The notes under the pieces: model-generated | Told to the model about the DNA's origin: nothing | The model's input: only the letters and a program-made list of their open reading frames with translations | Database searches by the model: none | Part shown: piece after piece, positions 35,241 through 43,621 of the stretch | How the letters are laid out: each line of letters starts with the position of its first letter | How positions within the stretch are numbered: the stretch's first letter is position 1 | Source of the DNA: Elusimicrobia bacterium RIFOXYA12_FULL_51_18 | GTDB taxonomy: Bacteria; Elusimicrobiota; Elusimicrobia; Elusimicrobiales; UBA9959 | DNA: 64,000 bases | Direction: 5' to 3' | Assembly: GCA_001800245.1 (NCBI GenBank) | Contig: MGVA01000061.1 | Span: 29,627 to 93,626 of the forward strand | Translations under genes and position numbers: made by a program

Positions 35241-36181
35241 TTAACCGGCCTTACATCAACAATAACCGGCAGATGATCCGAAGCGTCTGAAGACATCGTG
35301 GAATATGAAATTGCTTTCAGGTCGGGAGAAAGCCAGATAAAGTCTATTCGGTGCTTGCCGAATGTATTGCCTTCGTTTTTCGGGCTGACCTGCTGATAAC
35401 CGTCATTGAGGAATTCATGCAACTTTGAGAACTCAGGCGATTCAATCCTGGCGTTGAAGTCCCCCGCGATAATAACGCCTTTATACATCCCTTTTAAGCT
35501 GTCTATAATGGCATTAACCTGCTGTTCCCTGTCGGACGTAGACAAACCAAGATGAGTAACGATGAAGGCCAGATCAAAGCCGTTATTTAATCTGATGGTG
35601 GTTTTCAGCGCGCCGCGGGGCTCCAGTTTGCCGGGCAGGGCGATGTTCCGGTCGGAAATAATAGGGTAGCGGCTTACGACCGCGTTACCATAGCCGAACG
35701 GCGCAACTCCAAGATTAGCGCCAAAGGCAAAATTGTACCCGAGCTTTGAGGCAATTTGTTTGACCTGATGCCGGAAATTACTGCGAAAAAAATAGCGATC
35801 CACCTCTTGCAGTCCGACTATGTCCGCGTCTGAACGGCGAATAACATCGGCAATGCGTTCAATTGAGATTTTCCCATCCATGCCTTTACAATGGTGAATA
35901 TTGTAAGTCATCACTTTAAGCGGGGAAACGGCGGCTGATTCTGAATTGCCGGCAGCCGGCATATTTTGTGCCGGTTGCCGCCTCTTCGGAGCTAAAAGTC
36001 CTTCACGGATCTTTGGCGATTTTAGCTCAAGAATCTTGTCGGCATTGGACGAGACTGTCGCGCGCGCATTACCGGCGTTGTTTGAGTTTAGGTCAATGGT
36101 TCCACCGGCTTTTATGCCGGGTGAGGCCAAAAAGAGCAAAACAACCGCAGAAGAGCTCAGCTTCAATAGTAATTGAATCAT
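35237..36181 (-). CDS. Secreted endonuclease/exonuclease/phosphatase (EEP) family hydrolase
   Basis: 314 residues with a signal peptide (about 1-25) and a GGGAGAA ribosome site. After a 75-residue linker, EEP superfamily motifs appear: MTYNIHHCKG (Asn), DIVGLQEVDR (metal-binding Glu), IIAGDFNAR (Asp/Asn) and SDASDHLPVIVDV (Asp/His). The metal site is complete. Such enzymes include extracellular nucleases, sphingomyelinases and phosphodiesterases; the sequence alone does not choose among them. The stop codon overlaps the dehydrogenase stop from the other strand by three bases. Confidence 0.9.
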   Translation of the reverse strand: MIQLLLKLSSSAVVLLFLASPGIKAGGTIDLNSNNAGNARATVSSNADKILELKSPKIREGLLAPKRRQPAQNMPAAGNSESAAVSPLKVMTYNIHHCKGMDGKISIERIADVIRRSDADIVGLQEVDRYFFRSNFRHQVKQIASKLGYNFAFGANLGVAPFGYGNAVVSRYPIISDRNIALPGKLEPRGALKTTIRLNNGFDLAFIVTHLGLSTSDREQQVNAIIDSLKGMYKGVIIAGDFNARIESPEFSKLHEFLNDGYQQVSPKNEGNTFGKHRIDFIWLSPDLKAISYSTMSSDASDHLPVIVDVRPVN

Positions 36182-36294
36182 CGTTTAATTCTCCCGGTTC
36201 GTATCGCCAAAAATTATTCAAACAGAAAAAATGAGATTACCTAAGGCTCCTATACTGCTAAAAATTGCAATCGCAAGTAGGAGGCGGCAACAGG

Positions 36295-37011
36295 CTACTT
36301 CACTAAAAAAGCTTTCAGCTTTTCTATCTCCTGAAGGTACTCGGGGCTCTTTAGAAGCTGTGTGTGGAATTCATCGCCAAAACGCTTTCCGGCCGCGATG
36401 TCAGTAGGATAGTGTACCCCGCCAATTACCCTGTCCATAGCTATTCCGTCGGCCACTTGAATAAATTCGTCCTTACGCTCTGGAATGATATCGCCCAGCA
36501 CTCCGGAATACATTCTTGAGAAGGACGAGTGGCCGCTGGGGTAAGAATAGCCTTTGCTGGTCTTTATACAGGGTTTAGAATCAGGGTAAGAGTTATAAGG
36601 CCTTGTCCGCTGATATCTGTTTTTCATCGCGGTGGTGGCCGCTTCCATGTCGGAAGTAATCCGCCTAAAGAACGCTTTTACTTCAGCCGGCATGGGTGAG
36701 GGAAAAGGATTTTTTTCCCCCCATAAAGTAGCATAGGTCGCGTCCGCGGTGACAGAAGCCTTGGCGCAATCAGTCTCTGTCCGCTTTTTCTGCCAGTCCA
36801 GCACAGTGGCTATATCCGCCTGTTGTTCACTGGAATCCATAGCCGGAGGGGCGGGGAAGCTTGCGGATTTAAATAGTTCCGGGCTTACATAAAATACTTT
36901 TGGAGCTACGTGTTCCCCGGTGAGGGTTGACGTGGAGATAGGCCGGGGGGCGCAGGAGCCAAGAGTAATCGCCAAAACAAACAACGCCAAGTGTCTTTTC
37001 GTTAGAGTCAT
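36295..37011 (-). CDS. Class A-like acid phosphatase (PAP2 superfamily) lipoprotein
   Basis: 238 residues. A signal peptide ends at the lipobox LGSC (Cys19). The PAP2/class A acid phosphatase motifs are KNRYQRTRPY, YPSGHSSFSRM and DRVIGGVHYPTDIAAGK, with the catalytic His in the last. The enzyme would remove phosphate from organic phosphomonoesters in the periplasm or at the cell surface. No ribosome site precedes the ATG; instead a TATAAT lies 6 bases upstream (plus-strand 37018-37023), suggesting a leaderless transcript. No phosphate-regulated box is visible. Confidence 0.9.
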   Translation of the reverse strand: MTLTKRHLALFVLAITLGSCAPRPISTSTLTGEHVAPKVFYVSPELFKSASFPAPPAMDSSEQQADIATVLDWQKKRTETDCAKASVTADATYATLWGEKNPFPSPMPAEVKAFFRRITSDMEAATTAMKNRYQRTRPYNSYPDSKPCIKTSKGYSYPSGHSSFSRMYSGVLGDIIPERKDEFIQVADGIAMDRVIGGVHYPTDIAAGKRFGDEFHTQLLKSPEYLQEIEKLKAFLVK

Positions 37012-37147
37012 AAGATAATTATATGAAATTATTTCTCAAAGTGGCGCTGATCTGAATTCTAATTCCAGCTATTATCCGCCTTTTTTATGGAGGCAGCCAA
37101 AATCATAATGTGTCGTCCTATTGGCGGTGTGAATGGAGGTGGGGAAA

Positions 37148-38047
37148 TCAGCCCAGGATCGGTTTCAGGAAACCTTTATGCTTGCGGATGAGCAGGCGGG
37201 CTTTTTTTATGTCAATTCCGCGGCGTGCCATTACAATGGCCGTTTTTACGTCATTACCGGTGTTGTCCAGCAGCCGCCGCGCCTCTTCCTGCGGCACTCC
37301 GCCCAGGGTGGAGGTTATGCGCTCCGCCCGCAAGGCCAGCTTTTGTGATGTGGTCTTAACATCCACCATCCAGTTGCGGTACACCTTCCCGCTGATGATC
37401 ATGGCTGAAGTGGTTGCCATGTTGAGCGCCAGTTTGGTGGCGGTGCCCGACTTCATACGCGTGGAGCCGGAGATCGGTTCCGGGCCTACGTCCAGCGCCA
37501 CGGTGATATCCGCCTCCGGAGTGCGTTCTTTGGGATTGCAGGTTATCAGTACGGTGCGGGCTCCGGCTTTTTTGCCGGCGGCAAGGCCGCCTTTTACATA
37601 AGGAGTGACGCCGCTGGCCGCGATGCCGATAACTGCGTCGCCTTTTTTTATCAGTTTTTTTATTTCCTTAAAGCCGTTCTCAAAAATGTCCTCGGCGCCT
37701 TCTTTTGAGTGAAAAACGGCCATTTGTCCGCCCGCCATCAGCGCCTGGAACCGTTCCGGCTCCACACCGTAGGTGGGGGGGAGTTCGGCGGCCTCCAGCA
37801 CTCCCAGCCGTCCGCTGGTTCCGGCGCCTATGAAAAATACGCTGCCGCCGGCCAGATAGACCTTTGAGATAAGGCGTGCCGCTTTTTCTACGCGGGGGAT
37901 GGATTTCCCGACCGCGCGGTGCACCAGACTGTCCTCGTAATTAAGTTTTTCCAGCACGCGCCGCAAGGGAATGCGATCGAAGTCCCGGGTGCGGGGATTG
38001 TTCTGTTCGGTAGGGAGGCGCGAATATTTTTTAAATTTTTCATTCAT
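37148..38047 (-). CDS. murQ: N-acetylmuramic acid 6-phosphate etherase
   Basis: 299 residues from ATG 38047, which has GGAGGA 8 bases upstream and gives the normal MurQ length (the frame extends to 38176 without support). SIS-fold protein: GAGTSGRLGVLEAAELPPTYG includes the ligand loop and catalytic Glu, and AEDIFENGFKEI the second Glu region; SGSTRMKSGTATKLALN is the second SIS motif. MurQ converts MurNAc-6-phosphate to GlcNAc-6-phosphate plus lactate, a step in recycling of murein. Its start overlaps the stop of the upstream alpha/beta hydrolase by 8 bases. A phosphotransferase MurP or kinase AnmK is not seen in the window. Confidence 0.96.
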   Translation of the reverse strand: MNEKFKKYSRLPTEQNNPRTRDFDRIPLRRVLEKLNYEDSLVHRAVGKSIPRVEKAARLISKVYLAGGSVFFIGAGTSGRLGVLEAAELPPTYGVEPERFQALMAGGQMAVFHSKEGAEDIFENGFKEIKKLIKKGDAVIGIAASGVTPYVKGGLAAGKKAGARTVLITCNPKERTPEADITVALDVGPEPISGSTRMKSGTATKLALNMATTSAMIISGKVYRNWMVDVKTTSQKLALRAERITSTLGGVPQEEARRLLDNTGNDVKTAIVMARRGIDIKKARLLIRKHKGFLKPILG

Positions 38048-38915
38048 ACGATGTCTCCTCCGATGCGTCCCCGGTAATTTTTGGTCCGCCCTCCTCCGCC
38101 GGGGTGGGAGCGTCCGTCTGACCCGCCGTGGAAATGTGTACAACAGCGGGGAGCCGGGGATTTTTGAACCAGTCAAAGATCTTGCGAATATTGTATTTTG
38201 TCACCAGTTCCCCGGCGCCGAAGCCGGCCGCCTCTACCATGGTGGTGATGTTTTCTCTGCCGCAGGCCTGCTTGGCTATATCGTTCAAAAGCTGGAGCTC
38301 TTTGTATTGTTTGGCGTGGTTGGCTCCGGTAACCAGCAGCAGTGGTCTTTTACCGTAAGCGCGAAGCGGGTTTACCGACAGGACGTCATTAACGTTGAGG
38401 ACGGGGGAAAAAGCGGCGGTCATGGAGATTTCCGGGTGGATGGCGGCGGCTTTGATGGCCAGATTCGCTCCCAAGATCGAGCCGGCCAGGATTATGTTTT
38501 CGTCCGTGACGCTGTTTGTGGACAGGTACGTCAGCGCCGCTTCCACATCGCGTATCATTTTATTGAACTCATTATTTGGGCCGCTGGTTTCGAAAGTTTT
38601 ATAAGAGGTTGTTGAGCCGGAGGGAGTGAGGAAACTGTTCCCGTGTCCTCTAAGGTCCATTGCGATGTAGCCGTAACCATAGCGCTTGAGGTAGTCGAAC
38701 CAGAGCTTCCATTCGTTCAGGTCGTTCTTTTGGCTGTGGATGAGGACAAGCGTCGGGGCGCTTTCCGCGGCCCGTAGATAGCGGGCATTCAGGTTCCAGC
38801 TGTCGTCCGTGGTTAGAGTTATGCGCTCTTCCACCCGCGGTCCGTCCGAGGGCTGGGCGGCAAGCGTCGCCGTGAGGAATAACGCCGGAATAAAAAAAAG
38901 TCGTTTAACTTCCAT
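38040..38915 (-). CDS. Secreted alpha/beta-hydrolase fold protein with altered nucleophile elbow
   Basis: 291 residues, signal peptide ending near LAAQ. The fold is that of alpha/beta hydrolases: TLVLIHSQKNDLNEW (oxyanion region), YIAMDLRGHGNS, and then IILAGSILGANLAIKAA where the nucleophile elbow should be. In place of Gly-x-Ser-x-Gly the DNA reads G-S-I-L-G, so the usual serine position is Ile and the serine sits one place early. A Pro/Gly/Asp-rich tail of about 30 residues ends the protein. Probably an esterase relative whose activity is uncertain. Translationally coupled to MurQ by overlap, which may link it to cell-wall or lipid metabolism. Confidence 0.75.
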   Translation of the reverse strand: MEVKRLFFIPALFLTATLAAQPSDGPRVEERITLTTDDSWNLNARYLRAAESAPTLVLIHSQKNDLNEWKLWFDYLKRYGYGYIAMDLRGHGNSFLTPSGSTTSYKTFETSGPNNEFNKMIRDVEAALTYLSTNSVTDENIILAGSILGANLAIKAAAIHPEISMTAAFSPVLNVNDVLSVNPLRAYGKRPLLLVTGANHAKQYKELQLLNDIAKQACGRENITTMVEAAGFGAGELVTKYNIRKIFDWFKNPRLPAVVHISTAGQTDAPTPAEEGGPKITGDASEETSYE

Positions 38916-38933
38916 TAAATTACAAACTCCCGG

Positions 38934-39392
38934 TTATTCCACCAGTTCTTCTGGTTTGAACCATATCTTAACCTCCCGGTCGGCCTCCATGGCGTTTCCG
39001 GAAGCGTGCACGACATTCTCATAATAGCCCGCCTTGCTGTTTATCCGGCCAAAAGCGTTGCGGATGGTTCCCGGGGCGGCGTCCTCCGGACTGGTGGCTC
39101 CCACTACGGCGCGTACTCCCTTTATGGCGTTCTCGCCTCTGTAAACCATGGCCAGAACGCGGCGGTTGGAGACGTCGTGATAATCACCCATTATGAATTT
39201 TATGAGATTGGGGAAGAATGGCTGACCCTTAAGGAGTGCGTAATGCTCGTGCGCGAGTTTCTCGGTAACCGAAACGACCTTGGCTCCGATAAGTTCAAAA
39301 CCCGCGTTCTCCAGGCGGTCTATGGCAAGTCCGGCAAGCCGTCGTTTCATGCCGTCCGGCTTTATAACTACAAGGGTTTTTTCTATTGGCAT
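38934..39392 (-). CDS. ndk: Nucleoside diphosphate kinase
   Basis: 152 residues; GGAG precedes the ATG at 39392. The family pattern is EKTLVVIKPDGMKR at the start and NVVHASGNAMEADREV with the phospho-accepting His129. Ndk transfers the gamma-phosphate between nucleoside di- and triphosphates. It is at the slightly long end of the family because of a C-terminal extension (IWFKPEELVE). First gene of the minus-strand block, with the hydrolase and MurQ downstream (18-base gap), probably one operon. Confidence 0.97.
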   Translation of the reverse strand: MPIEKTLVVIKPDGMKRRLAGLAIDRLENAGFELIGAKVVSVTEKLAHEHYALLKGQPFFPNLIKFIMGDYHDVSNRRVLAMVYRGENAIKGVRAVVGATSPEDAAPGTIRNAFGRINSKAGYYENVVHASGNAMEADREVKIWFKPEELVE

Positions 39393-39643
39393 CGTGGCTC
39401 CTTGGAACAGGATGACGCTTGTAAAGGCTTACGTATGCGACAATTGGGATGACTGGGCAGTGCGATGGAACCGCAGCTATGCTGTTGAAATCGAAAGGAA
39501 AGATAGCGGCCGGTTCAATCGGCGCCGGATTCCCGCGCTGCCCCAGCTGTCATGCTAATCGGTATTCTACTCTTTTAATAAGCAAGTTGAAAACCCGTAA
39601 AAAAATTCTATTAAATTAATCCCAATAATGCCATGCGCCGGAC

Positions 39644-39673
39644 TTGTGTTATCTCGTGTGAATCTTGTAAAAT
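39644..39673 (+). promoter_or_regulatory. Weak sigma70-type promoter in the 39393-39752 gap
   Basis: TTGTGT (39644-39649), 18 bases, TAAAAT (39668-39673). The 360-base gap between the divergent ndk and receiver genes contains no open reading frame that I believe and otherwise only AT-rich sequence around 39590-39630. The start of the receiver gene lies 80 bases downstream. Confidence 0.3.
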
Positions 39674-39752
39674 CATCCATGTCACTTTCGGGAAGCGGTT
39701 ACGGTTTAGGTCTTAAATATAAGCGTCGTGCGGGTCAGGGCATGGGAGAATT

Positions 39753-40136
39753 ATGTCTAAAGTAATGGTGGTTGACGACGAGAAAGATGTGGTGTATTTG
39801 ATAAAGGTGCTGATGGAACGCGAGCAGTTGGAAGTAATGGAAGCTTATAACGGGCTAGAAGCCTATAACAAGTTGACAGGTCCCGCGGAAGGCAGGATTA
39901 TTCCGGACGCCATCATCCTGGACATTATGATGCCGGAGATGGATGGTTACACCTTCCAGTCCAAACTTCAGGAAATAGATTACCTTAGTAAGATCCCCAT
40001 CATTATTCTGACCGCCAAAGGCCAGATGAAAGACCTTTTCGAGTTGTCCTCCAATATCTTCGCTTTCGTGGAAAAACCGTTCGAGCCCAAGAACCTGGTC
40101 AAGATCGTGAAGGACGCGCTGGCGTCAAAGAAATGA
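39753..40136 (+). CDS. Single-domain response regulator (CheY-like)
   Basis: 127 residues with GGGAGA before ATG 39753. Receiver fold only: acidic pocket VVDDEKD, phospho-acceptor Asp57 in AIILDIMMPEMDG, and Lys108 in VEKPF; Thr/Ser position TAK. No output domain follows. It overlaps lysS by four bases (ATGA), so both are made from one message. No histidine kinase is adjacent; kinases without a regulator lie at 2280 and 59425. Confidence 0.93.
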   Translation: MSKVMVVDDEKDVVYLIKVLMEREQLEVMEAYNGLEAYNKLTGPAEGRIIPDAIILDIMMPEMDGYTFQSKLQEIDYLSKIPIIILTAKGQMKDLFELSSNIFAFVEKPFEPKNLVKIVKDALASKK

Positions 40137-41617
40137 GCCAAAATTCACTAACCGAAATCATAAGCAATAATTACGCCAAGATCAAAAATCTCAGGGATAA
40201 CGGTATCGACCCGTTCCCGCACCGCTTCGCTGTAACCCATAAAATAGCCGAGGCGCGCAAGTTTCCCGCCGAAACGCCTGTGGTATGCGCCGGACGCCTT
40301 ATGCTCATGCGCGTTATGGGCAAGGCCACCTTCGCTCATATCAAGGATGGTACCGGCAAGATCCAGATCTATGTCAAAAAGGACGCCGTGGGTGAAGCGG
40401 CCTATGAGATTTTCAAGAAAAACAATAACGTGGGCGATTTCCTGGGCGTGGAGGGGAAGCTTTTTCTCACGCATACCAACGAACTTACCATAAATGTTGA
40501 GAAGATCACTATTCTGTCCAAGGCCGTGCGCCCGCTTCCTGAAAAATGGCATGGCCTGACCGACCCTGAAACGCGCTATCGTGAGCGCTATCTGGACCTT
40601 ATCTCCAACGAAGATGTCCGGAACATCTTTATCAAGAGGGCACAGATAATTTCCACAATCCGGCGCGTGTTGGACGGAGACGGCTACCTGGAAGTGGAAA
40701 CCCCCGTGCTGCTCGCCCAGGCCGGAGGCGCTTCGGCCCGGCCGTTCATAACATTTCATAATATGTACAAGAGCGAGCTTTACATGCGCATCGCCACCGA
40801 GTTGCCGCTTAAAAAACTGGTCATCGGCGGCTACGACGGTGTTTATGAGATAGGTCGGATATTCCGCAATGAGGGGATAGACACGCGTCACAACCCGGAA
40901 TTCACCACGCTTGAAGCGTACAGGGCCTACACCGACTATAACGGCATGGCTCAACTGGTGGAACAGATCTTTTTAAACTGCGCCGAGCTGATGGGCGTTG
41001 AAACCATAGATTATAACGGGATGAAAATAAATATTAAACCCCCGTTCACCCGGGTGTCGCTGCCGGAAGCCTGGAAAGCCAAGACCGGATCGGACATCCA
41101 TGAGATCCTGTCGGGCAAGGCCTTCAACCGTACCGGTCTGTGCAGCCTTGCCGCCAGGCTTCATATCGAGCATGGCGAAGACACGCCTTCCGCAAAGATC
41201 TTTGAGCGCATTTTCGACGAGCATATCCAGGCCGGCCTGGAACAGCCCACGTTCGTCATGGATTACCCGACCGCCATCACGCCGCTGGCCAAGTGCAAGG
41301 CGGGTGACGAATCCATAGTGGAACGCTTTGAATTCTTCGCCGGCCATGAGGAAGTGGCCAACGCCTATACCGAGCTCAATGACCCTGAGGACCAGAAGGG
41401 GCGCCTGCTGGAGCAGCTCCGCCAGCGCGACGAGGAAAAAAACTCCGAGGCCGATATCCTTGATGAGAGTTTTATAGAGGCCATGGAATACGGCATGCCG
41501 CCTATGGGCGGTATAGGGATAGGAATAGACCGCCTGACCATGCTGTTTTCCGGCAAACCTTCCATCCGGGAAGTCATACTTTTCCCTCTCCTAAAGCCTA
41601 CCGCTCCGCAGCAGTAG
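40133..41617 (+). CDS. lysS: Lysyl-tRNA synthetase, class II
   Basis: 494 residues. N-terminal OB-fold anticodon-binding domain (VCAGRLMLMRVMGKATFAH), then the class II catalytic core with motif 1 (RRVLDGDGYLEVETPVL), motif 2 (IFRNEGIDTRHNPEFTTLE) and motif 3 (GGIGIGIDRLTMLF). Charges tRNA(Lys) with lysine. Start ATG 40133 overlaps the receiver gene. The order lysS-lolC-lolD on the same strand is a common bacterial arrangement. Confidence 0.98.
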   Translation: MSQNSLTEIISNNYAKIKNLRDNGIDPFPHRFAVTHKIAEARKFPAETPVVCAGRLMLMRVMGKATFAHIKDGTGKIQIYVKKDAVGEAAYEIFKKNNNVGDFLGVEGKLFLTHTNELTINVEKITILSKAVRPLPEKWHGLTDPETRYRERYLDLISNEDVRNIFIKRAQIISTIRRVLDGDGYLEVETPVLLAQAGGASARPFITFHNMYKSELYMRIATELPLKKLVIGGYDGVYEIGRIFRNEGIDTRHNPEFTTLEAYRAYTDYNGMAQLVEQIFLNCAELMGVETIDYNGMKINIKPPFTRVSLPEAWKAKTGSDIHEILSGKAFNRTGLCSLAARLHIEHGEDTPSAKIFERIFDEHIQAGLEQPTFVMDYPTAITPLAKCKAGDESIVERFEFFAGHEEVANAYTELNDPEDQKGRLLEQLRQRDEEKNSEADILDESFIEAMEYGMPPMGGIGIGIDRLTMLFSGKPSIREVILFPLLKPTAPQQ

Positions 41618-41679
41618 CCTAGTTGTTGCGTGTTAGCGTTGCGGTGTTAAGGCATTAAATAACTTAGCACAGCGCTCTT

Positions 41680-42909
41680 ATGTCCGTCGAATTTTTTATA
41701 GCCTACCGATATTTAAAAGCCAAGAGAAAAGGCCTTTTCTCCATGGTCACTACCGTTATCGGTATAGCCGGGGTGGCTTTGGGAGTAGCCGCCCTTATCG
41801 TGACGCTGTCCATTATGAACGGTTTCCAGTCCGATATAAGGAAAAAGATCATAGACGCCCAGGCCCACGTCAATGTTTACGGTCCCGTCCGGGCGGAAGA
41901 TCTACCCGCCTTCAAGGCACGTCTTGAGCGCTCTCCGCACCTTGCCGCCTACTCTCCTTTCGTTATGGGGCAGGGTATTCTCACGTTTGACGGTAGATCG
42001 ACCGGTATCGTATTGAAAGGGCTGGACCCGGAAAAAGAATTTAAAACCAACAACCTTAAAAGCGCACTGATAGGGGGATCATGGGACGCCGTAAACTCCG
42101 TTCCGGCGCCCGGACAGCCGCCGGCCATTTTGCTAGGAGAGGAACTGGCAAAGAGCCTGGGTGTCTGGACGGGGGATGACGTTATTCTGATTTCTCCTAA
42201 AGGCGCCTCCGCGGTCATGGGAATAATGCCCAAGATGAAGAAATTTAAGGTGGCGGGGCTTATCCGCACCGGCTATTTTGAATTCGACAATACCATGTCC
42301 TATTGCGGGCTTCAGGCCGCTTCGGATTTTTTCGGTCTGGCCGGCGGGGTGAACGGCGCGGGTATAAAGCTGGATGATATAAACCGTGCGGGGGAGAGCG
42401 CCGGATTCCTGAAAAAAGAACTGGGCTTTGCTTACTCGGTTAAGACTTACGCGGATATGAACCGCACACTTTTTGCGGCGTTGAAATTGGAAAAGTTCGT
42501 CATGTCGCTGGTGCTGGCCCTTATTATCCTGGTGGCCACGTTCAACATCGCCTCCAATCTCCTGATGATGAGCGTGGAGAAGCTTCGCGACATAGGCGTT
42601 CTGCGTTCTATGGGGGCGGGGCCGGGTTTGGTTCGCAGGATCTTTTTCTGGGAGGGCAACCTTATAGCTTTGAGCGGTATTACGCTGGGAGTGCTGCTTG
42701 GCGCCGGTATTTCTTTATTCATTTCCGTTTACCCGGTGCTGGAACTGCCCTCGGACATCTATTACATCTCTAAGGTGCCGGTGGAATTGAGATTACGGGA
42801 CTTGTTCGGCACGGTGGCGGTGACCTATTTTCTGTGTATGCTGAGCACTATTTACCCAGCCCTGCGCGCCTCAAAAATAAGCCCCGTGGACGCCATACGC
42901 TATGGATAA
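41680..42909 (+). CDS. lolC: LolC/LolE-type lipoprotein-releasing ABC permease
   Basis: 409 residues. One N-terminal membrane helix (MVTTVIGIAGVALGVAALIV), a large periplasmic domain (about 45-265), and three C-terminal helices (VLALIILVATFNIASNLLMM; ISGITLGVLLGAGIS-like; TVAVTYFLCMLSTIYPALR) with the MacB/FtsX-like ending SPVDAIRYG. It belongs to the complex that extracts mature lipoproteins from the inner membrane and passes them to LolA. Only one permease gene is present, so the complex may be a homodimer (LolF-like), as in many bacteria. Overlaps lolD by 8 bases. This gene supports a diderm host. Confidence 0.94.
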   Translation: MSVEFFIAYRYLKAKRKGLFSMVTTVIGIAGVALGVAALIVTLSIMNGFQSDIRKKIIDAQAHVNVYGPVRAEDLPAFKARLERSPHLAAYSPFVMGQGILTFDGRSTGIVLKGLDPEKEFKTNNLKSALIGGSWDAVNSVPAPGQPPAILLGEELAKSLGVWTGDDVILISPKGASAVMGIMPKMKKFKVAGLIRTGYFEFDNTMSYCGLQAASDFFGLAGGVNGAGIKLDDINRAGESAGFLKKELGFAYSVKTYADMNRTLFAALKLEKFVMSLVLALIILVATFNIASNLLMMSVEKLRDIGVLRSMGAGPGLVRRIFFWEGNLIALSGITLGVLLGAGISLFISVYPVLELPSDIYYISKVPVELRLRDLFGTVAVTYFLCMLSTIYPALRASKISPVDAIRYG

Positions 42910-43600
42910 GATTATAAAGGGCGAGGGCCAGATCGTGAAAGTAGAGGACTTGAGCAAGACGTACACGCAGGGCCATGAGCAGATCCTGGTGCTGGAAAAT
43001 GTTAATTTTGAAATAAAAGCCGGTGAATTTGTCGCCATGCTTGGTCCGTCCGGATCCGGTAAATCCACTTTTTTAAATCTCATCGGTCTCCTGGACGATT
43101 GCTATAGCGGGGCCATAACGCTTTTCGGATTCCCGCTGGAAACCCTGAGCGAGACTAAAAAAGCGGAGCTCCGGCGCAAGCACGTCGGTTTCGTGTTCCA
43201 GTTCGACTCTCTGCTGCCGGAATTTACGGTGTTGGAGAATGTGGATATGCCCGCCAGGATCATAGGCAAAGGCGATCCGGGAGCTGCGCTTGCGCTTTTA
43301 AGGCGTTTCGGCCTGGAAGCTATAGCGCAGAAGTTCCCTATGGATATTTCCGGAGGCGAGAAGCAGCGTTCTGCCATCTTGCGCGCCCTGCGCAATAAAC
43401 CCGGCCTGGTGATAGCCGACGAACCCACCGGCAACCTGGACAAGCATAACGCCAGGATAGTTTTGGAAGATCTTAAAAAAGTGAACGCGAACGGCGCCGC
43501 CGTTTTAATGGTCACTCATAATGAGGACGCGGCCGCCTATGCCGATCGGATATTGCACCTCTCAGGCGGGAAGCTGGTGGAAACAAGCCGTCCCGGGTGA
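42902..43600 (+). CDS. lolD: LolD-type lipoprotein-releasing ABC ATPase
   Basis: 232 residues. Walker A GPSGSGKSTF, Q-loop FVFQFDSLLPEFT, signature DISGGEKQRSAILRAL and Walker B LVIADEPTGNLD are all intact. It powers the LolC-type permease encoded by the preceding overlapping gene. The ABC signature SGGEKQR is typical of LolD and MacB-like ATPases. It is closer to the exporter-like LolD group than to the MacB domain at 25933-27909. Confidence 0.95.
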   Translation: MDKIIKGEGQIVKVEDLSKTYTQGHEQILVLENVNFEIKAGEFVAMLGPSGSGKSTFLNLIGLLDDCYSGAITLFGFPLETLSETKKAELRRKHVGFVFQFDSLLPEFTVLENVDMPARIIGKGDPGAALALLRRFGLEAIAQKFPMDISGGEKQRSAILRALRNKPGLVIADEPTGNLDKHNARIVLEDLKKVNANGAAVLMVTHNEDAAAYADRILHLSGGKLVETSRPG

Positions 43601-43621
43601 TAAAATAAATAAAGGAGTCTT

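Noticed and set aside
38048..38176. N-terminal extension of MurQ
   Set aside because: Arg/Pro-rich residues encoded in the neighbouring hydrolase gene in another frame; ATG 38047 has a GGAGGA site and gives the standard length.
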